DNA from: Rhodopseudomonas palustris
Lineage (GTDB): Bacteria > Pseudomonadota > Alphaproteobacteria > Rhizobiales > Xanthobacteraceae
Length of the DNA: 64,000 nucleotides
Direction of reading: 5' to 3'
NCBI RefSeq assembly: GCF_003591005.1
Contig: NZ_QYYD01000002.1
Coordinates: 124,001-188,000, forward strand
Part shown: in pieces, positions 8,281-16,809 of the stretch
Numbering within the stretch: the stretch's first letter is position 1
How the letters are laid out: every line of letters starts with the position of its first letter
Translations under genes and position numbers: made by a program
Notes under the pieces: generated by a model
What the model was told of the DNA's origin: nothing
Seen by the model: only the letters and a program-made list of their open reading frames with translations
Databases searched by the model: none

Positions 8281-9134
8281 GGGGCGGGCCGGCTTTGAGC
8301 ATCGTGTCGAACAGCGCCGACGCGCCGGACAGCCACCTCCGGGTGGTGTCCGAGGCGCCGGCCGCGGCGTCGGGCATCCGGTTGTCGGGCGTGTCGAAGA
8401 CCTATCGGACGCGCGAGGGCGATGTGCCCTCGCTGCGCCCGCTCGACTTCCAGATCAACGACGGCGAATTCTTCGTCGTTGTCGGCCCGTCCGGCTGCGG
8501 CAAGTCCACGTTGCTCAAGATGATCTCGGGCCTGCTGCCGCCATCGACCGGCGAGATTTTCGTCGACGGCGAAAAGGTCACCGAGCCGCACGGCAACGCC
8601 GGCATCGTGTTCCAGCACGCGCTGCTGCTGCCGTGGCGCACGGTGCTCGGCAACGTGATGCTGCCGATCGAGATGAAGAAACTGCCGCGCGCCGAGTATT
8701 TGCCGCGCGCCAAAAAGCTGCTCGAAATGGTCGGGCTCGGCGGGTTCGAGAACAAGCTTCCATGGCAGTTGTCGGGCGGCATGCAGCAGCGCGCGTCGAT
8801 CTGCCGGGCGCTGGTGCACGATCCCAAGATCATGATGATGGACGAGCCGTTCGGCGCGCTCGACGCGATGACGCGCGAGCGCATGAACGTCGAGCTGCGC
8901 CGGATCCAGCGCGCAACCGGCAAGACCATTCTGCTGATCACCCACTCGATCCCCGAAGCGGTGTTCCTCGCCGACCGCGTGCTGGTGATGACCGAACGCC
9001 CCGGTTCGATCGCGGCGATCTACGACGTGCCGCTCGGCGCGGATCGAACGCTCGACATGATGGCCGGGCCGGTGTTCGCCGAATTGGTGGCGCGGATCCG
9101 CAAGCATTTCTCCACTCAAAGCGCGCTCGATTGA
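8277..9134 (+). CDS. NitT/TauT-type ABC transporter ATPase
   Basis: 285 residues. Walker A GPSGCGKST follows FFVVV, the Q-loop is FQHALLLPWRTV, the signature is LSGGMQQRASICRAL and Walker B is IMMMDEPFGALD. The switch histidine is in LLITHSIPEAVFLADRV, all as in SsuB/TauB. About 40 extra N-terminal residues (MRGGPALSIVSNS...) precede the domain. A start inside this stretch is possible, but ATG 8277 gives the usual four-base overlap with the binding-protein gene. It energises the importer of this operon. Confidence 0.92.
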   Translation: MRGGPALSIVSNSADAPDSHLRVVSEAPAAASGIRLSGVSKTYRTREGDVPSLRPLDFQINDGEFFVVVGPSGCGKSTLLKMISGLLPPSTGEIFVDGEKVTEPHGNAGIVFQHALLLPWRTVLGNVMLPIEMKKLPRAEYLPRAKKLLEMVGLGGFENKLPWQLSGGMQQRASICRALVHDPKIMMMDEPFGALDAMTRERMNVELRRIQRATGKTILLITHSIPEAVFLADRVLVMTERPGSIAAIYDVPLGADRTLDMMAGPVFAELVARIRKHFSTQSALD

Positions 9135-9141
9135 GATCACG

Positions 9142-10542
9142 ATGACGCCGCGCATCGCCGTCCGCGACATAGCGCTGTTCGAACGGCGCATCCCGTTCGC
9201 GCGGCCGTTCCGGTTCGGCGCGGTGACGATCGAGGCGGCGGGGCAGGCCTTCGTGCGGGTCGAGATCGCGTTCGAGAACGGCGAGACGGCGATCGGCGCC
9301 AGCGCCGAGATGATCGTGCCGAAATGGTTCGACAAACGTCCGGACCGCACGCCGGAACGCACCGCCGACGATCTGCGGCGCTCGCTGGCGATCGCGCGCG
9401 ACTTGTATTTGTCCGCCGTCGGCTTCGACACCGCGTTCGGCCTGCACGCGTCGCGCTACGCCGCACAACTCGAGGCCTGCGCGCGCGAAGACATCCCGCC
9501 ACTGGCGGCCGGATATGGACCGGCCGAGATCGACAAGGCGATCTTCGACGCGGTGCTGTGCGGCTCGGACCGCAACGTCTTCGACGGTCTGGCAGCGAAC
9601 ATCGTCGGGCTCGACGCCCGCCTGACGCCGGACCTGACGGACGACGCGATCACGCGCTTTCTGTCGGCACGGCGTCGCGGCAAGCACGTCGCGATCCGCC
9701 ATACGGTGGGCATGGACGACAAGGTTGATGGCGAGGGCGGCATTGCCGATCCGCGCGAGACCTCCGGCGCGCGTTACTACAAGCTCAAGCTCGGCGGTGA
9801 TCCGGACAAGGATGCGGCGCGGCTGATCACGATCGGTCGCGAACTGCAGAAGCTGCCGACCGTGGACGGCATCTCGCTCGACGCCAACGAACAATATGCC
9901 GACCCGGCCGCGCTGCAGGCGCTGTGCGAGCGACTCGACCGCGACCCGGCGCTGGCGTCAATTTCCGGCAAGCTGCTCTACATCGAGCAGCCGATGCCGC
10001 GCGAGCGCACCATGCAGACGCCGCTCGGCGCGCTGGCGTCCCGCGATTTCATCATCGACGAAGCCGACGACGGCTACGACGCGTTCCCCGCTGCGCGAAG
10101 CCTCGGCTATCGGGGCGTGTCACTGAAATCGTGCAAGGGCATCTACAAGGCGCTGCTCAACGCCGCGCGCGCGGCGCAGGCCACAGCGAATGACGAACGC
10201 TGCTTCGTCACCGCCGAGGATCTAACGTGTCAGGCCGGGCTTGGCGTGCAGCAGGATCTGGCGCTCGGCGCCTTCGTCGGCGTCACCCATGCCGAGCGCA
10301 ACGGGCATCACTACGTCGACGGCTTTTCCTCCGCGCCGGTCCACGAGGCGCGGGCTTTCCTCGCCGCGCATCCTGATCTCTACCGCAGCGACGACGGCGC
10401 CATCCGCCTCGCCATTCACGACGGCGCGTTGTCGACCGCGTCGCTGGGCGCGCCCGGCTTTGCTGCCGCGGCGCAGCCGGATTGGGCGTCGCTGTCGCCG
10501 CTCGTCCTTCCAACACCCGATCTCACCAAGGAGCATACGTAA
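9142..10542 (+). CDS. Enolase-superfamily enzyme (mandelate racemase/muconate lactonizing-like)
   Basis: 466 residues, longer than the usual 370-400. The barrel shows the superfamily catalytic set: the lysine pair in YKLKLGG (K214, K216), then Asp247 in LDANEQY, Glu282 in YIEQP, Asp306/Glu307 in IDEADD and Lys329 in SLKSCKG. Such enzymes abstract the alpha proton of a carboxylate and act as dehydratases, epimerases or cycloisomerases. It is cotranscribed with the transporter, and its stop overlaps the next ATG (TAATG). The substrate is probably a sugar acid or similar hydroxy-acid taken up by the transporter, but this is inference. Confidence 0.8.
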   Translation: MTPRIAVRDIALFERRIPFARPFRFGAVTIEAAGQAFVRVEIAFENGETAIGASAEMIVPKWFDKRPDRTPERTADDLRRSLAIARDLYLSAVGFDTAFGLHASRYAAQLEACAREDIPPLAAGYGPAEIDKAIFDAVLCGSDRNVFDGLAANIVGLDARLTPDLTDDAITRFLSARRRGKHVAIRHTVGMDDKVDGEGGIADPRETSGARYYKLKLGGDPDKDAARLITIGRELQKLPTVDGISLDANEQYADPAALQALCERLDRDPALASISGKLLYIEQPMPRERTMQTPLGALASRDFIIDEADDGYDAFPAARSLGYRGVSLKSCKGIYKALLNAARAAQATANDERCFVTAEDLTCQAGLGVQQDLALGAFVGVTHAERNGHHYVDGFSSAPVHEARAFLAAHPDLYRSDDGAIRLAIHDGALSTASLGAPGFAAAAQPDWASLSPLVLPTPDLTKEHT

Positions 10543-11693
10543 TGGCCACCAAACGCCTCGGCGTCATCATGAACGGCGTCACCGGACGCATGGGGCTCAA
10601 TCAGCATCTGATCCGCTCGATCATCGCGATCCGAAATCAGGGCGGCGTGGTGCTGAAGAACGGCGACCGCATGCTGCCGGATCCGATCCTGGTCGGCCGC
10701 AGCGCCGACAAGATCGAGCGCCTCGCCAAGCAGTTCGGCATCGAGCGCTGGACCACCGATCTCGACAAGGCGATGGAGAACAAGGACGACGACATCTTCT
10801 TCGACGCCGCGACCACGCAGGCGCGGCCCGGGCTGTTGAGCAAGGCGGTGGACGCCGGCAAGCACATCTATTGCGAGAAGCCGATCGCCACCAACCTCAA
10901 GGAAGCCGTCGAGGTGGTGAAGCGCGCCAATGCCAAGGGCATCAAGCACGGCACCGTGCAGGACAAGCTGTTCCTGCCCGGCCTGAAGAAGTTGGCGATG
11001 CTGCGTGACTCGGGCTTCTTCGGCCGCATGCTGTCGGTGCGCGGCGAGTTTGGCTACTGGGTGTTCGAAGGCGACTGGCAGGAGGCGCAGCGCCCTTCTT
11101 GGAATTATCGCAGCGAAGACGGCGGCGGCATCATCCTCGACATGGTCTGCCACTGGCGCTACGTGCTCGACAATCTGTTCGGCGAGGTCGAGAGCCTGAC
11201 TTGCATGGGCAGCACGGACATCCCGGAGCGTTGGGACGAACAGGGCAAGAAGTACAAGGCGACCGCCGATGATTCCGCCTACGCGACCTTCAAGCTGAAG
11301 GGCGGCGTGATCGCCCACATGAACATGTCGTGGGTGACGCGGGTGTATCGCGACGACCTCGTCACCTTCCAGGTCGACGGCACCCACGGTTCGGCAGTCG
11401 CCGGCCTCACCGAGTGCATGATCCAGGCGCGCCAGGCGACGCCGCGGCCGGTGTGGAATCCGGATGAGAAGCGCACCCACGATTTCTACGCCGACTGGCA
11501 GAAGGTGCCGGACAACGTCTCCTACGACAACGGCTTCAAGGAACAATGGGAGATGTTCATCCGCCACGTCTATGAAGACGCGCCCTACAAGTACACGCTG
11601 CTCGAAGGCGCCAAGGGCGTGCAGTTGGTCGAATGCGCGCTGCAGAGCTGGAAGGAGCGCCGCTGGATCGACGTTCCCGCCATTCAGGTGTGA
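10542..11693 (+). CDS. Gfo/Idh/MocA-family NAD(P)-dependent oxidoreductase
   Basis: 383 residues. The Rossmann start is GVIMNGVTGRMGLNQHLIRS, and the EKP motif is in HIYCEKPIATNLKEAVE, the family's conserved Lys-Pro. AAGGAG lies eight bases before ATG 10542, which overlaps the previous stop by one base. The family oxidises sugars, inositols and related polyols, or acts as a dehydrogenase after epimerisation. Together with the DUF993 and TIM-barrel isomerase genes that follow, it looks like one pathway for a cyclic or open polyol. The exact reaction is unknown. Confidence 0.87.
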   Translation: MATKRLGVIMNGVTGRMGLNQHLIRSIIAIRNQGGVVLKNGDRMLPDPILVGRSADKIERLAKQFGIERWTTDLDKAMENKDDDIFFDAATTQARPGLLSKAVDAGKHIYCEKPIATNLKEAVEVVKRANAKGIKHGTVQDKLFLPGLKKLAMLRDSGFFGRMLSVRGEFGYWVFEGDWQEAQRPSWNYRSEDGGGIILDMVCHWRYVLDNLFGEVESLTCMGSTDIPERWDEQGKKYKATADDSAYATFKLKGGVIAHMNMSWVTRVYRDDLVTFQVDGTHGSAVAGLTECMIQARQATPRPVWNPDEKRTHDFYADWQKVPDNVSYDNGFKEQWEMFIRHVYEDAPYKYTLLEGAKGVQLVECALQSWKERRWIDVPAIQV

Positions 11694-11700
11694 GGACCCC

Positions 11701-12894
11701 ATGAACAAACCAGTCCTGTCCCTGTCGTCGCAGACGCTGCGGCTGCCCAAGGCCGATCGGTCGATCGAGACCTATCGGCTCGCCGCCTCGCGCAGCTTTC
11801 CCGCCAAGCTGAGCGGCACGCTGAACCGTGTCGCGTTCTCGGCCGCGCATGTCGTGGTCGATCCGTTCGCGGACGTCGATCCGTGGCTGTCGACGGCGAT
11901 CGATTGGGATCGCACCATTGCATTCCGCGAGCACATCTGGGACCTCGGTCTCGGCGTCGCCGAGGCGATGGACACGGCGCAGCGCGGCATGGGGCTGGAC
12001 TGGCCGACCTCGCTCGAACTGATCCAGCGCTCCGTCGCCGCCGCGAAGGCGCGCGGCGGAGCGCTGGTGTTCTCCGGCGCCGGCACGGATCATCTGCCTG
12101 TCGAAGATGCCAGATCGCTGGACGACGTGATCGCCGCCTATGAGCAGCAGATCGAAGCAATCGAACAGGCCGGCGGCCGCATCATCCTGATGGCGTCGCG
12201 CGCGCTCGCCAAGCTTGGTAAGTCTCCGGACGACTACGCCAAGGTGTATGACCGCGTGCTCGGCCAGGTGCGCGAGCCGGTGATCATCCATTGGCTCGGT
12301 GACATGTTCGATCCGGCGCTGGCCGGCTATTGGGGCGCGTCCAATCTCGATACTGCGATGGACGTCGCGGTCGACATCGTCAACCGCGACGCCGCCAAGA
12401 TCGACGGCATCAAGATCTCGCTGCTCGACAAGCAGCGCGAGATCGACATGCGCCGCCGGCTCGATCCAAAGGTGAAGATGTACACCGGCGACGACTTCAA
12501 TTACGCCGAACTGATCGCCGGCGACGCGCAGGGCTATTCGCATGCGCTGCTCGGCATTTTCGACGCCATCGCGCCGGCCGCGTCCTACGCGCTGTCGCGG
12601 CTCGCCGCCGGCGATGAGGCCGGCTTCCACGACGTGCTCGGCCCGACCGTGCCGCTGTCCCGGCACATCTTCAAGGCGCCAACGCGGTTCTACAAGACCG
12701 GCATCGTGTTCATGGCCTGGCTCAACGGCCATCAGGATCACTTCACCATGGTGGGCGGGCAAGAAAGCACGCGCTCGACGCTGCATTTCGCCGAGCTGTT
12801 CCGGCTCGCCGACAAGGCCGGGCTGCTTGCGAATCCGGAGCTCGCGACGCAGCGCATGAAATCACTGCTCGCTACCCGCGGCATCGAAGCCTGA
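11701..12894 (+). CDS. DUF993 protein (dihydrodipicolinate synthase-like aldolase family)
   Basis: 397 residues. Recognisable as the DUF993 relative of the DHDPS/NAL aldolases. The central GIKISLLDKQREIDMRRRL segment contains the candidate Schiff-base lysine, and GDDFNYAELIAGDAQGYSHALLGIFDAIAPAA follows. It lies seven bases after the oxidoreductase gene and one base before the next. The family usually occurs with a Gfo/Idh/MocA dehydrogenase and a sugar phosphate isomerase-like gene, as here. A retro-aldol or dehydration step is likely. No substrate is known to me. Confidence 0.8.
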   Translation: MNKPVLSLSSQTLRLPKADRSIETYRLAASRSFPAKLSGTLNRVAFSAAHVVVDPFADVDPWLSTAIDWDRTIAFREHIWDLGLGVAEAMDTAQRGMGLDWPTSLELIQRSVAAAKARGGALVFSGAGTDHLPVEDARSLDDVIAAYEQQIEAIEQAGGRIILMASRALAKLGKSPDDYAKVYDRVLGQVREPVIIHWLGDMFDPALAGYWGASNLDTAMDVAVDIVNRDAAKIDGIKISLLDKQREIDMRRRLDPKVKMYTGDDFNYAELIAGDAQGYSHALLGIFDAIAPAASYALSRLAAGDEAGFHDVLGPTVPLSRHIFKAPTRFYKTGIVFMAWLNGHQDHFTMVGGQESTRSTLHFAELFRLADKAGLLANPELATQRMKSLLATRGIEA

Positions 12895-12895
12895 G

Positions 12896-13759
12896 ATGCG
12901 CGACTTCTCGAATGATCATCGCTGGCTGTCGCTGAATACGGCCACGGTCCGCAAGCAGGGCGATCTCGCCGCGATCATCGACGCCTGCGCTCGCGCCGGC
13001 ATCCGCGCCATCGATCCGTGGCGCGATCAGGTGGCGGCGATCGGCCTCGACCGCGCGGTGCGGCTGGTCAAGGATGCCGGGCTCGAGCTGTCGGGCTATT
13101 GCCGCGGCGGCATGTTCACCGCCGACGAGGCGCATCGCCCTGCAATGCGCGACGACAACCGCCGAGCGGTCGACGAGGCGGCTGCGCTCGGCGCGTCGTG
13201 CCTGGTGCTGGTGGTCGGCGGTCTGCCGCAATATTCGCGGCCCGGCAGCGCCGCGTCGAAGGACATCATCGCGGCCCGCGCGCAAGTGCACGATGCACTG
13301 GCCGATCTGCTGGACTACGCCAGGCAGGCGAAGATGCCGCTGGCGATCGAGCCGCTGCATCCGGCCTATGCGGCCGACCGCGCCTGCGTCAACACGACGA
13401 AGCAGGCGCTGGACCTCTGCGACGCGCTCGACCCATCACGCAGCGGCGCGCTCGGCGTGGCGCTTGACGTCTATCACATCTGGTGGGACCCGGAGCTACT
13501 GCCGCAGATCGCCCGCGCCGGGCAGGACCGCCTGATGGCGTTCCATGTCTGCGACTGGCTGGTGCCGACCAAAGACCTGCTCAACGACCGCGGCATGATG
13601 GGCGACGGCGTCATCGACATCCGCAGCATCCGTGCCGCCGTCGAAGCCCAGGGCTTCGCCGGCTACTCGGAGATCGAGATCTTCTCCGAAGACTGGTGGG
13701 GGCGCTCGATGGACGAGGTGATCGCCACCTGCATCGACCGGCATCGCAGCGTGGTGTGA
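12896..13759 (+). CDS. Sugar phosphate isomerase/epimerase-like TIM-barrel protein (AP endonuclease 2 family)
   Basis: 287 residues. It has a xylose isomerase-like barrel with metal-ligand positions in LAIEPLHP (Glu), ALDVYHIWWDP (Asp, His), AFHVCDW (His) and YSEIEIFS (Glu). The start is one base after the previous stop (TGAGATG), so it is tightly coupled to DUF993. As last gene of the operon it probably isomerises or epimerises a keto-sugar intermediate. It is followed by a strong hairpin element before the convergent binding-protein gene. Confidence 0.85.
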   Translation: MRDFSNDHRWLSLNTATVRKQGDLAAIIDACARAGIRAIDPWRDQVAAIGLDRAVRLVKDAGLELSGYCRGGMFTADEAHRPAMRDDNRRAVDEAAALGASCLVLVVGGLPQYSRPGSAASKDIIAARAQVHDALADLLDYARQAKMPLAIEPLHPAYAADRACVNTTKQALDLCDALDPSRSGALGVALDVYHIWWDPELLPQIARAGQDRLMAFHVCDWLVPTKDLLNDRGMMGDGVIDIRSIRAAVEAQGFAGYSEIEIFSEDWWGRSMDEVIATCIDRHRSVV

Positions 13760-13791
13760 CGGTCTGTTTGTCCGGCCACATCAGCCCCATC

Positions 13792-13866
13792 GTCATTGCG
13801 AGCGAAGCGAAGCAATCCAGCGCCCTGCACTGAGCCTCTGGATTGCTTCGCTTCGCTCGCAATGAC
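13792..13866. repeat. 29-bp perfect inverted repeat (REP-like hairpin)
   Basis: The arm GTCATTGCGAGCGAAGCG... (13792-13820) is exactly complementary to 13838-13866, with a 17-base loop. It lies between two convergent genes and can fold in either transcript, so it may end or protect both. The GCGAGCGAAGCGAAGCAA core is a known type of dispersed palindrome in Nitrobacteraceae genomes (from memory). It is different from the other palindromic family in this window. Confidence 0.85.
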
Positions 13867-13914
13867 GGGGAGAGGTCGGGGAGCAAAGCGATGCAAAATG
13901 CCGCCGCCTCCCGC

Positions 13915-14931
13915 CTACTTCTTCACCGTCACCTTGGTGGCGTCCATCTTGATCGCGGTATCGAGCATCTTGGTCGAGAACGCGGTGTCGACCTCGAACG
14001 GCTTTTCCATGCCGAGATAAGTCTGGACCAGCTCGTAGTCCTTCTTCATCCGTTCGCCGTCGATCCAGCCCAGCGCCTTGGTGGTGGTGAACTCGTCGGT
14101 CATCAAGTACTTGATGCGCTCCCACTGCCGCTGCTGGTTTTCCTTGTCGAGGCCGGAGGCATTGTCGAGCAGCGCCTTGAGGCAGGGATCGACATCGGCG
14201 ACGCAGGCCGCGAATGCTTTCTGGCTGACGGTGACGAAGTCGTGCGCCAGCTTCGGGTTCTTGGCCAGATAGGCGCCGTTGACGATCAGCGAGTTGCCGT
14301 AGGGATTGAGGCCGATGTCCTTCCAGTTGACGTAGCCGAGGTCGTCGCCGAACTCGATCACCTTGCGGTCGTGCTCGTTGTAGAAGTCGCTGATGATATC
14401 GACGCTGTGGCCCTTCAGCGCCGCGATCTTGGCGGTCGGGCCGACATTGACGAAGTTCACCGAGTCGGCCGCAATACCAGCCGCCTTGGCGAAGGCCGGC
14501 CACATCACGCGCGACGCGTCGCCGGGCGGATTGCCGATCTTGTGACTCGGGAAATCCTTCGGCCCGTTCACCCCGTAGCTCTTCAGCCAGTAGAAGGTCT
14601 GCCCGGTGTTGGCGTAGATGCTCATCAGCGCGACGACATCGGCACCCTTGCTTTTGGACACCAGCATGGTGCCGAGATCGGCGATGCCGAACGCCGAGCC
14701 GCCCGAGCCGACCTTGAGCGACGACACGCCCGAGCCCTTGCCGGATTCGATGGTGAGGTCGATGCCGGCCTTCTCGTACCAGCCCTGCGCCTTGGCGTAG
14801 TAGAACGGCGAATGGTCGGCGGTCGGCGTCCAGTTCAGGATCAGGTTCACCGCTTCGGCGGCGCTCGCCGGAAGGGAAGGGCTCGCCAGCGCCATCGCGA
14901 CACCCGCTGCGGCAAGACGGAAGTAGTTCAT
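13915..14931 (-). CDS. NMT1/THI5-like periplasmic substrate-binding protein (second module)
   Basis: 338 residues from ATG 14931, which follows a GGAGAG site. The signal peptide ends near ASAAEA. The mature start NLILNWTPTADHSPFYYAKAQGWYEKAGIDLTIESGKGSG is the NMT1/THI5 signature. It is divergent from the TetR gene at 15040 and transcribed away from its permease and ATPase, an unusual split. The shared palindrome at 15022-15037 ties it to them. It is distantly similar to the binding protein at 7291. Ligand unknown. Confidence 0.9.
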   Translation of the reverse strand: MNYFRLAAAGVAMALASPSLPASAAEAVNLILNWTPTADHSPFYYAKAQGWYEKAGIDLTIESGKGSGVSSLKVGSGGSAFGIADLGTMLVSKSKGADVVALMSIYANTGQTFYWLKSYGVNGPKDFPSHKIGNPPGDASRVMWPAFAKAAGIAADSVNFVNVGPTAKIAALKGHSVDIISDFYNEHDRKVIEFGDDLGYVNWKDIGLNPYGNSLIVNGAYLAKNPKLAHDFVTVSQKAFAACVADVDPCLKALLDNASGLDKENQQRQWERIKYLMTDEFTTTKALGWIDGERMKKDYELVQTYLGMEKPFEVDTAFSTKMLDTAIKMDATKVTVKK

Positions 14932-15021
14932 CGAACAGCTCTCCTGTTGTCGCGAGGCGTCGGTGCACCCGCAGGCTTGCAATTCCGGCGCCCGCCATGC
15001 AACAGATCGTCATCCGAATTG

Positions 15022-15037
15022 TCAACCATCTGGTTGA
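15022..15037. promoter_or_regulatory. Perfect TetR operator candidate (copy 1)
   Basis: TCAACCATCTGGTTGA has perfect 6-bp arms around a 4-base centre. It ends two bases before the TetR ATG at 15040 and lies 91 bases from the binding-protein start. The identical 16 bp in reverse orientation recurs at 15952-15967 before the permease operon. Two identical copies flanking a TetR gene are strong evidence for an autoregulated operator. Confidence 0.7.
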
Positions 15038-15039
15038 AA

Positions 15040-15714
15040 ATGAGCAGAGCCAAGGCTGACCTTACGAAGAGCGATCCTACCAAGCGCGACGACGCCAAGC
15101 AGCGGCGCGATCCCGCGGCGACCCGGCAGAAGCTGCTCAGCGCGGCGCGCCAAGAATTCGCGGCGCGCGGGCTTGCCGGAGCACGGGTCGACGAGATCGC
15201 GGCCCGCGCCGGCGTCAACAAGCAGCTGGTCTATCACTATTTCGGCGACAAGGACGCGCTGTATCTCGGCGTGCTCGAATGGGTCTATGAGGAACTGCGC
15301 AGCCACGAGCGCAGCCTGAACCTCGACGGCCTGCCGCCGGAGCGGGCGATCCGCAAGCTGATCGAATTCTCGTTCGATCATCTCGCCGGTCACCCGGACT
15401 TTATCGTCCTGCTGAATGACGAGAACCGCGGCGGTGCGTCACACGTGCGCGGTTCCGGCCGGCTCGAGGCGATGCATTCGCCGCTCGTCAGCCTGGTGTC
15501 GAAGATTCTCAAGGAGGGCATCGCCGAGGGCGTTTTCCGCAAGGGCGTCAACCCGGTGCAATTGTACATCTCGATCGCCGGGCTGAGCTACTTCTACTTC
15601 TCCAACAACCCGACGCTGTCGGCGATCTTCGGCCGCGACCTCAACACCCCCCGCGAGCGCGCCGCCCGCCGCCGTCACGTCGTCGACCTGGTATTGCGTT
15701 CGCTGCGGCCGTAA
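15040..15714 (+). CDS. TetR-family transcriptional regulator (second module)
   Basis: 224 residues starting MSRAKADLTKSD. The helix-turn-helix is RQKLLSAARQEFAARG, AGARVDEIAARAG, NKQLVYHYFGDKDALY. The C-terminal domain has NPVQLYISIAGLSYFYFSNNPTLSAIFGRDL, paralogous to the regulator at 5594. The operator-like palindrome ends two bases before ATG 15040, leaving no room for a ribosome site. The mRNA may be leaderless, or a start further in could be used. It probably represses itself, the divergent binding protein and the permease operon. Confidence 0.87.
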   Translation: MSRAKADLTKSDPTKRDDAKQRRDPAATRQKLLSAARQEFAARGLAGARVDEIAARAGVNKQLVYHYFGDKDALYLGVLEWVYEELRSHERSLNLDGLPPERAIRKLIEFSFDHLAGHPDFIVLLNDENRGGASHVRGSGRLEAMHSPLVSLVSKILKEGIAEGVFRKGVNPVQLYISIAGLSYFYFSNNPTLSAIFGRDLNTPRERAARRRHVVDLVLRSLRP

Positions 15715-15760
15715 TTCGATTTTTGGCAACATCCCGAACGCTCGCCATGTCCGAGACCTC

Positions 15761-15910
15761 CGTCATGGCCGGGCTTGTCCCGGCCATCCACGCCTTTGCT
15801 TGCGGTGAGGACGGAAGGCGTGGATGCCCGGCACAGGGCCGGGCATGACGCGCGGATAGGAAAGTGCCTGATTTGAAGTGGCGCATTTCCGGCCAGGCTT
15901 TCAGGATGAC
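15761..15910 (+). repeat. Palindromic repeat, copy 1, with about 60-bp extension
   Basis: Core 15761-15850 runs from CGTCATGGCCGGGCTTGTCC through ATCCACGCC and its complement to GCCGGGCATGACG: two half-palindromes around a GGCGTGGAT-type stem. Bases 15851-15909 (GATAGGAAAGTGCCTGATTT... to CTTTCAGGATGA) match, inverted, the stretch 20543-20600 beside copy 2, so the mobile unit is about 150 bp. It fills most of the 310-base gap between the TetR and permease genes. Confidence 0.8.
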
Positions 15911-15951
15911 GGGCAGTGCCTGTAGAAGCACCGCCCTAGCCCGCACCTTAA

Positions 15952-15967
15952 TCAACCAGATGGTTGA
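15952..15967. promoter_or_regulatory. Perfect TetR operator candidate (copy 2)
   Basis: TCAACCAGATGGTTGA is the exact reverse complement of the site at 15022-15037. It lies 57 bases before the GTG of the permease gene at 16025, in the promoter position of the permease-epimerase-GNAT-DHDPS-ATPase operon. Confidence 0.7.
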
Positions 15968-16024
15968 AACATAGCTCGCCGCGGTCTAGGCTGCGGCATC
16001 GCTAACCGGGTTCCAGGAACGCTC

Positions 16025-16795
16025 GTGTCGGAAGCAACTCGCCAATCGGTGCGGTCGGCCGCGATCATCGTGCTGGTGCACGCCGCGGTGATCGTGCTGT
16101 GGCAGGTGCTGGTCGACGTCTTCCAGGTGCCGAAATTCGTGCTGCCGTCGCCGCTCGACACCATCAAGACGCTCGGTTCGGCGCAATACGCCTGGGTGTC
16201 GAATTCGCTGGTGACGGCCGCCGAGATCCTCGGCGGCTTCGCGCTGGGCTCGGTCGTCGGCGTCGCGCTCGCGGTGATGTTCACCTGGTCGCCGCTGGTC
16301 AGCGCGATCCTGCTGCCCTTGTTCGTCACCCTTAACATGATCCCCAAGGTGGCGCTCGGGCCGCTGATCATCGTGTGGTTCTCCTACGGCATCGTGCCGA
16401 ACATCCTGATCGCCTTCAGCATCTGCTTCTTTCCGATTCTGCTGACGACGGCGCGAGGGCTCAGCGAAGTCGAGCCGGATCTACTCGATCTCGTCAAATC
16501 GCTGCGCGGCTCGCGCTGGACGCTGTTCCGCAAGATCCAGCTGCCGGGCTCGCTGCCTTACGTGTTCTCCGGCATGAAGGTCGGCGCCATTCTGGCCGTC
16601 GCCGGCGCCATCGTTGGCGAGTTCATCGCCTCCGAGCGCGGGCTCGGCTATCTGATGATCCAGGTGCAGTCCGCGCTCGACACGCCCGCGATGGTGATGG
16701 CGGTGGTGCTGCTGACGCTGCTCGGCGTGCTGCTGTATGGCCTGGTGCTGCTGCTCGAACGCCTCGTCGTTGTGCGCGACGTCAGGCAGACCTAA
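16025..16795 (+). CDS. NitT/TauT-type ABC transporter permease (second module)
   Basis: 256 residues from GTG 16025 with several hydrophobic helices. The coupling loop is LVKSLRGSRWTLFRKIQLPGSLPYVFSGMKVG, followed by AVAGAIVGEFIASERGLGYL, the SsuC/TauC pattern. It shares layout with the permease at 6420. First gene of a rightward operon whose last gene (19723) is the matching ATPase. The binding protein is transcribed divergently at 13915. Confidence 0.9.
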   Translation: MSEATRQSVRSAAIIVLVHAAVIVLWQVLVDVFQVPKFVLPSPLDTIKTLGSAQYAWVSNSLVTAAEILGGFALGSVVGVALAVMFTWSPLVSAILLPLFVTLNMIPKVALGPLIIVWFSYGIVPNILIAFSICFFPILLTTARGLSEVEPDLLDLVKSLRGSRWTLFRKIQLPGSLPYVFSGMKVGAILAVAGAIVGEFIASERGLGYLMIQVQSALDTPAMVMAVVLLTLLGVLLYGLVLLLERLVVVRDVRQT

Positions 16796-16809
16796 TCAAT
16801 CAAGGATCC

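Noticed and set aside
13843-15714. 623-residue plus-strand frame ending in a TetR domain
   Set aside because: Only the last 224 residues (from 15040) are a real protein; the rest is antisense to the binding-protein gene and includes the promoter.
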